From contig CM067072.1 in assembly GCA_033980235.1 (NCBI GenBank), forward strand, positions 32,215,759 to 32,279,758: a DNA stretch of 64,000 nucleotides, given 5' to 3'. Shown in pieces: positions 27,701 through 39,700 of this stretch. The position numbers and the translations under genes were made by a program. The notes beneath the pieces were generated by a model, which saw only the letters and a list, made by a program, of their open reading frames with translations, was not told the DNA's origin and did no database searches. Within the stretch, counting starts at the first letter, position 1. Each line of letters starts with the position of its first letter. Origin of the DNA: Diadema setosum. Taxonomy: Eukaryota; Echinodermata; Echinoidea; Diadematoida; Diadematidae.

Positions 27701-30700
27701 CCTCCCCAAATCATGAACATAAACCGACACCCTTGACTACCAGTGGCGAATCCGGGGGGGGGGGGGGGGCGGATCGGGCGTCCCCCCCCCCCCCCCCCTT
27801 AATTTCCAAAGCGAAAAAATATAGCTACAAACGGCAGTTTTTTGGACTGTAAAATGTCAAAATTTTCAAGCTCGCTCGCTCCGCTCGCTCGCATTTAGTC
27901 GTAATGCCATTCTCCTGAAGTTGCTGCCAGTAATTGCCAGCAATTGCGCCCGGTGCGCCCCACCCCTTAATTTCCAAAGCAAAAAAATATACTGAGCTAC
28001 AAACAGCAATTTTGGGATTCTAAAATGTCAAAACTTTCAAGCTCGCTCGCTCCGCTCGCTCGCATTTAATTGTTATGCCATTCTCCTGATATTGCTGCCA
28101 GTAATTACCAGCAGTTGCGCTCGGTGCCCCCTGTTAATTTCGAAAGCAAAAATACAGTCAAACCTGCCTTAGCGGCCACCTGTATATAGCGACCACCTGT
28201 CTGTAGCGGCCACTGAAAAATCCCCCAAGAGAAAAGCCCTGTTTAAGACCCTGTGTATAGCGGCCACCTGTCTAACGCGGCCAGCGGCCACAAATTTTGT
28301 TTCCCGCGGTAGCCTTTAACCTGTCTATAGCGGCCAAAGAGATGATAATTCAGCGCGTTTTTCTGCTTTTAGTAGACGTGCCAGTCATTCATGGGCAACT
28401 TTCAGTGATCGCCATCACTGCATTCATCGCTCATTTAGTATCAAGCTTTCTTCACGACTGTACGCATGCTACTGTGCAACAATAATTATTTCAAGAACAC
28501 CGGCATTGTTCAATGCATGAAACTCACGTGTGCATACGTACACAGATACATGAACATGTACGTACCCGGTACTCATAGATGTACATCTATACAACGATGA
28601 TATATGTACATTTGTAGGCAATGCACACAAAGTTGGATAACCTGCCTATAGCGGCCACCTGTCTATAACGGCCACTTTTTTCGTTTCCCTTGGATGGCCG
28701 CTATAGACAGGTTTGACTGTATATAGCTACAAAAGGCAGTTTTTGGACTGTAAAATGTCAAAATGTTCTACCTCGCTCGCATTTAGTTTTATGCCATTCT
28801 CCTGATATTGCTGCCAGCAATTACCAGCAGTTGCGCCCGGTGCCCCCCCCCCTTAATTTCGAAAGCAAAAAAAATATAGCTACAAACGGCAGTTTTTGGA
28901 CTGTAAAATGTCAAAATTTTCAAGCTCGCTCGCTTGGCTCGCTCGCATTCAATTATGCCATTCTCCTGATATTGCTGCCAGTAATTGCCAGCATTTGCGT
29001 CCGGTGCGCCCTCTTCCTTTATTTCGAAAGAAAAATATATAGCTACAAACGGCAGTTTTTGGACTGTAATATGTCAAAATTTTCAAGCTCCCCACCCCTT
29101 AAATTCCAAAGCGAAAAAAATATGGCTACAAACGGCAGTTTTTTTGGACTGTAAAATGTGTAATTTTTATGCTCGCTCGCTCCGCTCGCACACATGTTAT
29201 TGTTATGCCATTCTCCTGATATTGCTGCCAGTTATTGCAAGCAGTTGCGCGCGGTGCCCCCCCCCCTTAAATTCCCAAGCGAAAAATATAGCTACAAACG
29301 GCATTTTTTTTTTTTTTTTTTTACTGTAAAATGTCAAATTTCAAGCTCGCTCGCTCCGCTCGCTTGCATTAAATCGTGCAATTCTCCTGATGTTGCTGCC
29401 AGTAATTTGTCGTTTCACACCGGCATTCTATAATCCATTTATAGTATAGGTGGGACAACTCTCTCCCACAACCCCCCCCCCCCCCCCCCCTTCCTCGCTT
29501 CGCTTGCTCGGGCTCGGTCTCGTTCATGACATCAGTGTATAAGAATTAATACTAGAAGTATATCTAAATGATACCATTTATAGGCAAATTGTTCAATAAC
29601 AATTTACTTCAAAATGTACTGATACCTTAAAGGTAGGAAATCCCATTTGCATGCCTTAAATGTAGAGTTGTATAAACACAGTGGTATGTTGAAGAGAGTA
29701 TCATTTTAGAAACTCCCATAAAGTATTGACAGTGAAAGGTAACATTTAGTACATTTTTATTGACCGTTAGATTTTGAATTGAATTCTTTTCGGGGCTCAC
29801 CGTAAATTCCAATACATTACTAGGCTACCTTTGCAGACCCATCACTGCATGTGTGTCCATCATGTATATTTTGTGAATAAAGTTCATCAAAACTTACAAA
29901 CATTTTTTTTTATACATTCTTGCCACACACTCTATATGTTATTAGATCAGCTGTTATACTGTTAGATTTGTGTTTATAGATAAAAAATACAGAAGACTGG
30001 CAACACAAAGGCCTAAAGGGGATGGCTAGTAACTGATCAGTGTAATCAGTGGAAATGCTGGGAGATGATTGTTCCAATCCTTATGGGATTCATTCAAGAG
30101 TTCATTGTATATCTATTGTTGTGTGAAAATGATTTGCTTCAGAATGGTCTCATATTCAAGTAATGTGCAGTATAATGCTTCAGGTTAGCGTCCCTGGTCA
30201 GTGACGGAGCATTAATCTGCACATTACTTGAATATGAGACCGTTCTGAAGCAAATCAATTTTCACACAACAATAGATATACAATGAACTCTTGAATGAAT
30301 CCATAAGGATTGGAACAATCATCTCCCAGCATTTCCACTGATTCCCACTGATCACTTACTAGCCTTCCCCTTTAAGTGTGGCTGACACACAGAACTACTG
30401 AGTAGTTGAGTTTTGTGCATTATTCAAATTGTAGATAACTGTTGACTCCAAATTTCTAAGCAGTGGCCTAAACAAGTCCCCTGAGGTTCATATTTAATGT
30501 TTTGCTGCATTTTGGGAGTTCTGTAAAAGGTATCCCCTACCTTTAAACAAGTTGGACTTTTTCAAGTCCATGAAACACGCAAAAAACCTGCATCAAATTG
30601 CACCCATTTACAACATCAAAATGCAAAAAGTGCTCACCGTGGGAGGGGGACACTCCCTCCCACATCCTCCCCCTCGCTCACTCCGCTCGCTCTTGCCTGG

Positions 30701-33700
30701 CCGCGTTCATGATATTCAGTGTAAATATCAAAACAGGAAGTTTATTTGGATGATACCATTTTATAGGCAAATTGTTCAATAATAATCTACATCAAAATAT
30801 CTACCTTAAACAAGTGGGACTGTTTCAAGTCGATAAAACAAGCAAAAACATGCATCAAATTGCTCCATTTACAACATCAAAATGCAATTTCAGTTCTAAT
30901 CGTGCAGGGAGGGGGTTGGCCCCCTCCCACACCCTCCCACACCCTCACCCTCGCTCCACTTGCTCGGGCTCGGTCGCGTTCATGACATCAGTATAAGAAT
31001 CAATATTAGAAATTTATTGAAATGATAGGCACATTGTTCAACAACAATATCCATCAAATGTACTGCTACCTTAACCCACTGAGGACGGACTGATTTTGCT
31101 ACAACACGCATTTTCCATAGGCCCCTGCCCGAGTATACTCGGGACTCGTCCTCAATGGGTTAAACAAGTGGAACTGTTTCAAGTCGATAAAAACACAAAA
31201 AACCTGCATCAAATTGCACCATTTAGAACATCAAAATGCAAAAAGTTTTCACCGTGGGAGGAGGGGGGACAACAGGCACTTCCACACCCTCCCCCCCCCC
31301 CCCCCTTGCTGGCTCCCTCGCATACTAACATCCCCCCCCCCCCCCCAGATGAAATCCTAGCTACGCCGGTGCCCTTTCCCCGCTTGGTTTCCCTCAAAAA
31401 AGCACTACATAGTCTGGGGATTGAGATCTTCCTATATTCCAAATGTCTGTACAAAAAATCTCGTTACATTTAGTGTCTAAACGCACCCCCCTTGAAAAAA
31501 AGTTGGTGACGCCCCTGCAGAGGTACACGCAGAACACCAGTAAGAGACCCTTACCGGAAGCACCTCGCAGGTAACTACAACGCAGGCACTTCTCAGTATC
31601 GTAAGTCGCTCGTGACAGAAAACGGATCCGTTTCAAACCTCTCACCCAGGTCACACGGAATACATGCAAGTAGAAGGTAAGTAGTACGCGTCTAGCAGAT
31701 AAGAAACAAGTGCGAAACTCGCAAACATTCTTGTCCGCCCGCGGAATATTCTCCTGCGTGCTGGAAAATCCCTCCTCGCAACAAGCCCGCGTAGCTTGCC
31801 CGGAAAGGGGTGACACGGCCTTGAGACTTCTAGAATTGTCTTACGACCCTACGAAATCTAAAAAAAAAAAAAAAAAAAAAAATGTCTTGCGGGGTTCTTA
31901 CGTTGTTCTCATGATGGGGTTTGTATGATGTGGAAAAACAAAATCTTGGACAAAATCATCAACCAGGCTGCCAACTTACGATCCGTTTAAGGAAGGCAAT
32001 CGATAGTGGTGGTTTCGTATATGTGACCCTGCACCACAAATGAAAAAAAAAAAATCGCCAGACATGGATTTTAGCTAAGGGCAGATTCTGAAAAAGCAGA
32101 ATAGAATCTAAGCTTTAAAATGATGTATAACTCAATTCAAATGGATTCTCCTAACCTATATCAATATTGGAAAGAAAGCACACACTCTAGAAAGTGTGAA
32201 CGGAGAAAAGAGGCTCTAAAGTACAGTGTCTATTCAAGTGCTTAATCTTTCCTAAAGCCGTGCTACCTGGCAATGATGGGACAAAAACAATGTAAACGAT
32301 TGTAGCAACAACAACACAGGGATTGTCAAATTAAGCTGAAATTGGGCATTCTTTATAACCTTATTCTGACCATGATAAATGTCACCTTTCAAAGCAGTAG
32401 CATCATCCTTTCAAAATTTATCAGAGTTGAAAGTGAAGAGGGTGGAAAGGATTTTCAAGAAAAGAAAGGGACCTCTATGAGAAACCTGATCACACTACTC
32501 TACCATAAAAAGGGTTTGTAGAAAAAACTGCTGAAAACCCACTTTTCCATTCAATATATAATCCCAAACTCAAGAATAATGTAGAAGAAGAAAAGATCTT
32601 TCAGAAAATATGGAAAACTCAAAATTGACTCGGTTGACCCATTTCACCTTTCTTGAGTCTTCATGTACAATCAAGAGGTGTGACTTTTATTTTGTTTTGT
32701 GATGCAGGGTCACATAATATAATGGTCTTCTTAAATCTGACGGAATAGTTTTACATATCGTTTTTACGGCGTTCGAATCAGTCCGTTGCGATCAAGCTTT
32801 ACACGGATGGTACAGTTTCGGTTGAGATGGGGCTTCAGGTTTCCAACATTTTTTGGTTTTGTTTTTGTTTTTGTTTTTTTAATGATTTTTATGAAATGAG
32901 AAGCCTTTAATGTAATATGAAAGAGCATAATAATTCTAAGAGGAATCCAAAGTTTACTTGATGAAAATAAGCTTTGAAATACCTGAGATCTCCAAAACAA
33001 AGCGATCCCAATAAAAGGAGGGACCAGCCTTGTATTAGGATCGCTTTGTTTTACTCTGTTCTTGTATATATCAGCCATTTCAAAACCGTTTTTCAAAAAG
33101 AAAAAATAAACTTTGAATTCCTCTTAAAATGTTATGCCTTTAACATTTCATGAAGTAGTTTCTAAGCATGTCGCAAAAAGTTAAAAGCTGAATTCTCATC
33201 TCAACCAATACTATAGCATCCCTTTAAAGTAGGGGAATTGTTTCATAGTTTCTGTGCTGGACGTCAGGTTGTAGGATCACTTTGCGGTCTTCCTCTAATG
33301 GAATAGAGTCGAAGTGACCCTCACAAACTACACGAAATTTTAATAGTCAAACTTTTCGATGTTCTGTTTGGTTGTACCAAGGGCCTCGAACCAAGAGGTT
33401 CTATTGTAAAATTCTCACAACCGTACCGAGGTTTCGGAGCCACATTGTTAATAATTATCTTTTTTTCCCCCGTTTGCTGGGAATCAATGCCCATAACGAC
33501 GACAACGACGACGACGACGACAACAACAACAACAACAAAAACAACAACAACAGCTACAACTATCTGAAGGATATTATTTGATTACCTGTACTGCAGTCGA
33601 GTCCTGACCAGCCGGCGGCGCATGAGCATCCGTACGGGTCTGGAAGGCAGAATAGCGCCCTCTGGCAGTCATTGCTTTGGGGGTTAATATCCGGGCAAGA

Positions 33701-36700
33701 AACTTCGCAATATTTTCCCACATGACCGGAACTGCATGCTGTCATGAAATTACCAAATGCTGTCATTAGCAAGGATATCAAAAACGCAGGCGTCATCAAA
33801 CATGCACACACACACACAAACACACATAAAAAAAAATCCTAACGAAATTGTATGATTTCTATTTATGGTAAATGGCAACAACAGCACCCTGTCCTGACGA
33901 TGGAGTGGCGTGTTCTAATTATGCAGACCTTTTCACATTCTTCTCTGCTCCTCTTCCTTTTTTCTCTCCTTCCTCATCTTGTACTTCTTGGTTTCGTAAT
34001 GTCATTGCACTCTCTTCCTGTAATTATATACGATGTCACGTCTTTTGTGTATGTATTTATCTGTTGTTTTTTTTTTTTTTGTTTTGTTTTTGTTTTTTTT
34101 TGCTTCTTACGTGTGTAGGTGAGTGCATACCCAAGTGTGCATGTATTAAACTTTTTTCACCATTTTTTTTTTTTGTCGGTTACACACAGCTCAGAAAAAA
34201 AAATGGCTCCAGTTTTTGACATTGCTAGATTAGTCTGAATTATTGTTTATAATGATGATGTTTTGTGACAGATTACATTTTGAGTATCCCACGTATTGCT
34301 AGTCTTGATTTTAATGGACCATTTCTTTTTCATGCTTACCTGGTCTTAATCTTGGTCTTGGTCGGACCTCTGTTAACTTTTTAAAGCAGGCATTAGTGAC
34401 CTCAGTTATTCTATTTAGTTGTAGGGCCTACATTCACGCACTAGGACCTACATTGCCTTTATTTATTTGTTTTTCTTTCAATTCGATTAAACGATGCGAT
34501 TGTGGAATGTATGCCCTGTATTATTTTTTCTTTTTGTTGGATGAAAAATGAATGAAAAGAAATTGAATTGGATTAAACTGAATTGAGTTGGACTCGGGGC
34601 TTGATGGACGAAACGAACTTGCACTGAATGTCACGCACACAGTGAAATAAAGAGAACATTTCATGTTTTCGTATATGAGTAACAACGGGCAAATTTTCTC
34701 ATTCTATTCAAAAATAAAAACTGAGTGACTGCTAACTTGTGACGTGTACGGAAAAGTGTCATTAATCAAGAAGCTGCAAAAGTAATCATTACAAATGACT
34801 ACGCACAACTCATTGGTGCCCGGTTGTCTTGTGCATGCATGGTACATAGGCTCGCAGACAATTATGAAAAAAGAGCTCGTTCCTCTAGGCGGGAATGTGA
34901 AAATGAAGGCATTTACTTGTCTCAAAGTACTTTGAGTAAGCCCATTAGGATTGAAATGCATAAAGCTCTAATCTTGTCTCCAGACTGAAAAAAAATCATT
35001 TTGTGTATCCTCCCGCTCAATCTGTCTTCCCATGTAAATGTAGTAAACTATGCCATCAATAGCAACATTTGTGATTGGCCAGATTGATACCACGTGACGT
35101 GCATAAATTTTGTTATAATACACGGTAAATATAACTATTTCGCACTATTGCACAGTCATGGTGTGTGTACAGCCGTCGTCTAGCGTCTCCGTTGCGTAGT
35201 ACTGATACATTCATGTACTGATACGCAGACAAAACTTGCAGTACACACAGTCATGTAATAAGTGTTTTGTTACGACCGTGCTAGCGCTTCATACATACTG
35301 TGCATAAATACGCTGCAGCCATGCCACGAAACGGAGGCGTAGGCAATTTTTTTTTTTTTTTTTTTTTTGTTAAATACTATACACCGCCCTGTCTGGTCGG
35401 GCTAAGTGTGTATAAGCGCAGAACATGCTACCTGCATACGCCTGCTCCGTATAGTCGGTACGCAACATCTCAACTTTATTACACAACACCTATGAATGAT
35501 ATCGAATTGTGATTAGGCAAAAACATGTCACGTGACATTCGATAAAAATACCTATCAAACTCTAAACATTGGGCCTGTGGCATGGGCCTAATGCAGGACA
35601 CCCGCAGCAATTTAGTGCTGGCTTGTTCATTCACAGGCTCGGCGCCGGATACTGCAACATTGTATGTGGGCGCGCAGCTGTGTTAAGAACCTGTATGTAC
35701 ACATATACACTATTACGTATTGCGGAGGTGGATCTGCTACAAATGAAGCCTTCACTTCAAGTTGAGAAACCGTAATTTGATTTGCCTGTGTTTTTATACA
35801 AAATCATAGTCCGAAATAGACATAGTGTAGACCTACAGGCCCGAATTCACGAAGGTGGTACATTGAAACCATGGTTTGAACCATGGATAATTTGTATAGA
35901 ACGCCAAGTAATGCATGGCCTACATGTACTTCGTAAAGAAATCAGTCATTTCGTCGACAAAATAATCATGGTGAATGGACGACATTTTGTCGACGATAGG
36001 ATCATTTCATGGCCATTTCGTCGACGAAATAACTGATTTCGTAACGAAATGGGCCATGCGACATTTGGCGCTCCATACAAATTGTCTATGGCTTAAACAA
36101 TGGTTTTAATTGTACCACCTTCGAATTCGGGCCCTAGTCTTTAACGTGAGAGATCGATCTGATTGGTATTACATCTACTACGTATATCTATAGTACCATT
36201 TCAGATTTGCCTAGGCCTAGAACATTCTCGAACTAGTGTTATAGACTGGGTTTAGTACCTCAGAGTTTCATACAAAAGCAAGTTGATTCCTGTGTGGTCG
36301 AATCATGCGTCAGCATTTGAATAAACTTTTTTGGTTATTCTTGGCTTAATTGTTACATTCATTTTTGGGCCTTCCCGAGTTGCCGGTCATTGCAAATATC
36401 ATTAGTGTGATATGGACAAGGTGTTGCATAAAACGAATCATTTATGATTTTTTGAATGCATTGGGGCACGTAATATCACACTCAGTGCGAGGTTCGTGGA
36501 ACGTATACAACCTTTTGATCGGTTCTATTTACATTTGGACAAAATCTGTTTATATTTGCATGTTTTATTTTTGAGGAAACACAGGCTTGATTCTCCATGG
36601 ACAGCGCAGGGTATTGGAATGTGGAACAGCAAAAAAGTTACAGTTGCAGTGGTAAGATGGAATTCTGATGATTGTGCAGAATCTACGAGGCTAACCGTCC

Positions 36701-39700
36701 TGGCCTAGACCATCCTAGAGCTAGAAAAATAAGTGTTGAAATACACTTTATTTACTAATAACAACGTACACGGTCTTTCATGCACTATCCTAGCCAACAT
36801 GCACTTCAAATCCACAATTTGGCCTTGTGCAGTTCTTTTTCACCGAGGCCGAAAACCGAGGTGAAATAAAACTACACTTGCCTTGGGATAATTGTGTTTT
36901 GTTTTGTTTTGGCTTTTTTTGGTTTGTTTTCTGTTTTTAGGCCATGGGGGGGGAATGAGGATGTTGGTCAATGCTATTCCTCGCTCAGGCGGGAAGAATT
37001 TAAGGACAAACCTTCCAAAATATGGTTTTTGTGATCTTTCTTTCTTTCTTTCTTTCTCTCTCCCTCCCTCCCCTCTCTCTTTTATTTTTTTTTAAGAGGC
37101 CAAAACGGGGGGGGGGGGGGATGGGGTGCGATCACCTTCGATTCCGCGGCCCGTGGCTAGCACTGCGAAGATGCGCTACTAAAATACGCAAAGACATTCA
37201 AAATAAACTCACCCATTTCACAATGATCGCCCATAAATCCAGGCGGACAAACACAGCGACCCTTAATGTCGTCGCAGATTCCTCCATTGTAGCATGTCGG
37301 ACAGGTATACTGACAACTCGGCCCCCACAGGTTATCCAAGCAACCTGGTTTGAAAATTTAAAACATAATTTGTGCTGAGGAGGGTATAACCCATACTTTT
37401 TAAGACAATGCAATTTTCAGCTATATTTCCATTTATAAGAAATTAGTTATATTTAAAAATTTCATTCCAAGTAGGCCGTTGTTGCGCTTTCCATGAGAAG
37501 TCCGATACAGTGCTTAAAATTGTTTTCGTATTGTAGCTTTGGAGGTATGAAAATATAAATCAAATAACAACTAGAAACCATGTAAAAGCGTTCTTTCAGG
37601 TAGTAAGAGGTGTATGTCCCTCAGGCTTCTGAACAAAGGTTCACTGATCTCGTGTCACATTGCAACTGCTGTCAGTAAAGTTTAATTTCCTTTGATTATT
37701 TCTCGTTTTTACATTAAAGATAAAATAAAGTTTTGGTACTGCCTCAAAAGTTTCCCTGAATTTCCTTGTCTTAGTTTGTGTTTCAGGTTAAAGTACCTTT
37801 CATATAACTAACACTTTGAGACTTACTCGCCCCAAAGTGCTCTCATGTCTTAGTAATCATGCAATTAACTGCGACCAGCAGCCCCATACGCATAGCGTAA
37901 TGTAGCTTCGCATTGTAGTATTCAGGATCATGAAAGATTTAGTATCGCGGGTAAATATCAACTTAAAATCCAACAATTTCTTCAATTTGAAGACTTACCA
38001 ATTAAGTTGAAGTATTGAAAACAGGCTTCGGGCAACGTTTGGTTCTGCCAATAGTCCCTTTCTGTTCGAATTGATGACTGAATTTGACTCGGTCGAGAGG
38101 ACCTTGGGAGAGCTACATACACTGGCTTGTGCCGAAAGTGGGTTGGGTGGTGGCGCGTCGCGTTAATGGGAACACCACCCTTCGTCCAAAGCCCCCCCCC
38201 CCCCCCCGGTTTTGCCGAAAGGTTGCGTTGGGAGCTTTGGGTCGCGTCGCGTTGACTGGAACCCCACCCATCGTCCAAAGCCCCCCCCCCCCCCCCCCCG
38301 GTTTTGCCGAAAGGGTGCGTTGGTACTTTTTCTCATGTAATATTAAAAGACGAGTTTTGAATTTATATTTAACCTTCAAACAATCATTTCAAAGAAGCTA
38401 TCGTCCGGATCGATTTACACTCTATTACCACTTGGTCTACAGCCAGCTGGTCTAATAGACTGTTTAAATATCAGTTGGTCTAATAACCAGTTGGTCTAGT
38501 CATCATTTCGTTCAATTACTGTTTGGTCTAATTGTTATTTGGTTTAATTACTATGTGGTCTACAGTCAATTCGTCTAATAATAGCCATTTGGTCTATTTT
38601 TGGTCTATTATGAGTTGGTCTAATTCCATTTCGTCTAATCATCAAAATGTTAATGGTCTAAAATAAAACCAAATTTGTTCAATATAAATTTGGTGTACAC
38701 ACCAATAAAAAGGGCCCACCCCCCTCCCCCCCCCCCCCAAAAAAAAAAAGCCCAGTTGGTCATATAGACGAAACGATGATTGGACCAAATGGTACCTGAT
38801 TAGACCAGGAGGCTGTCTATTAGACCAAATGACAGTAAGATCAATGGTTATTAGACTAAATGTGTGTAAACTAAATGATGATAGACCGGGGCTTGACCAA
38901 ATTTTATGGGCAATGGACCAAAATTAATGATTTGTACACCAAATTTATATTGGACAAATTTGGTTTTATTTTAGACCATTTGATGATTAGACCAACTCAT
39001 AATAGACCAAATCGGTATTTGAAGATATTAATTGGTGTTAGACCAAAAATAGACCAAATGGCTATTATTAGACGAATTGACTGTAGACCAAGTAGTAATT
39101 AAACCAAATAACAATTAGACCAAACAGTAATTGAACGAAATGATGACTAGACCAACTGGTTATTAGACCAACTGATATTTAAACAGTCTATTAGACCACC
39201 TGGCTGTAGATCAAGTGGTAATAGAGTGTAAGCCGATCCGGACGATAGCCTCTTTGAAATGGTTGTTTGAAGGTTAAATATAAATTCAAAACTCGTCTTT
39301 TAATATTACATGAGAAAAAGTACCAACGCACCCTTTCGGCAAAACCGGGGGGGGGGGGGGGGGGGGCTTTGGACGAAGGGTGGGGTTCCAGTCAACGCGA
39401 CGCGACCCAACGCTCCCAACGCACCCTTTCGGCAAAACCGGGCGGGCTTTGGACGAAGGGTGGTGTTCCCATTAACGCGACGCGCCACCACCCAACCCAC
39501 CCTTTCGGCACAAGCCACATACACTGAATACTACGGCCAGCGTATTGGCAAACGTCACATGCGCACATACATTATTTCAAATCCATGAACGGATAAGATG
39601 TTTGTGTGCGCATGCGCTGGCCGTCAATTCAGTGTAGCTCTCCCAAGGTCCTCTCGACCGCGTCACATTCAGTCATCAATTCGAACAGAAAGGGACTATT

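Larger units (their letters stand above)
29430..31330 (+). repeat. 265-bp tandem array, four partial or complete units
   Basis: Each unit has ACAAGT(T/G)G(G)ACT..TTCAAGT, CATCAAATTGCACCATTTA, AACATCAAAATGCAA, CACCGTGGGAGG with a C-rich block, CTCGCTCGC-like words, CGTTCATGACATCAGT, and a final ACTGCTACCTTAA. The junction TTAA occurs at 30543, 30806 and 31160, spaced 263-265 bp once insertions are removed. Two mobile elements interrupt it (separate entries). Confidence 0.75.
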
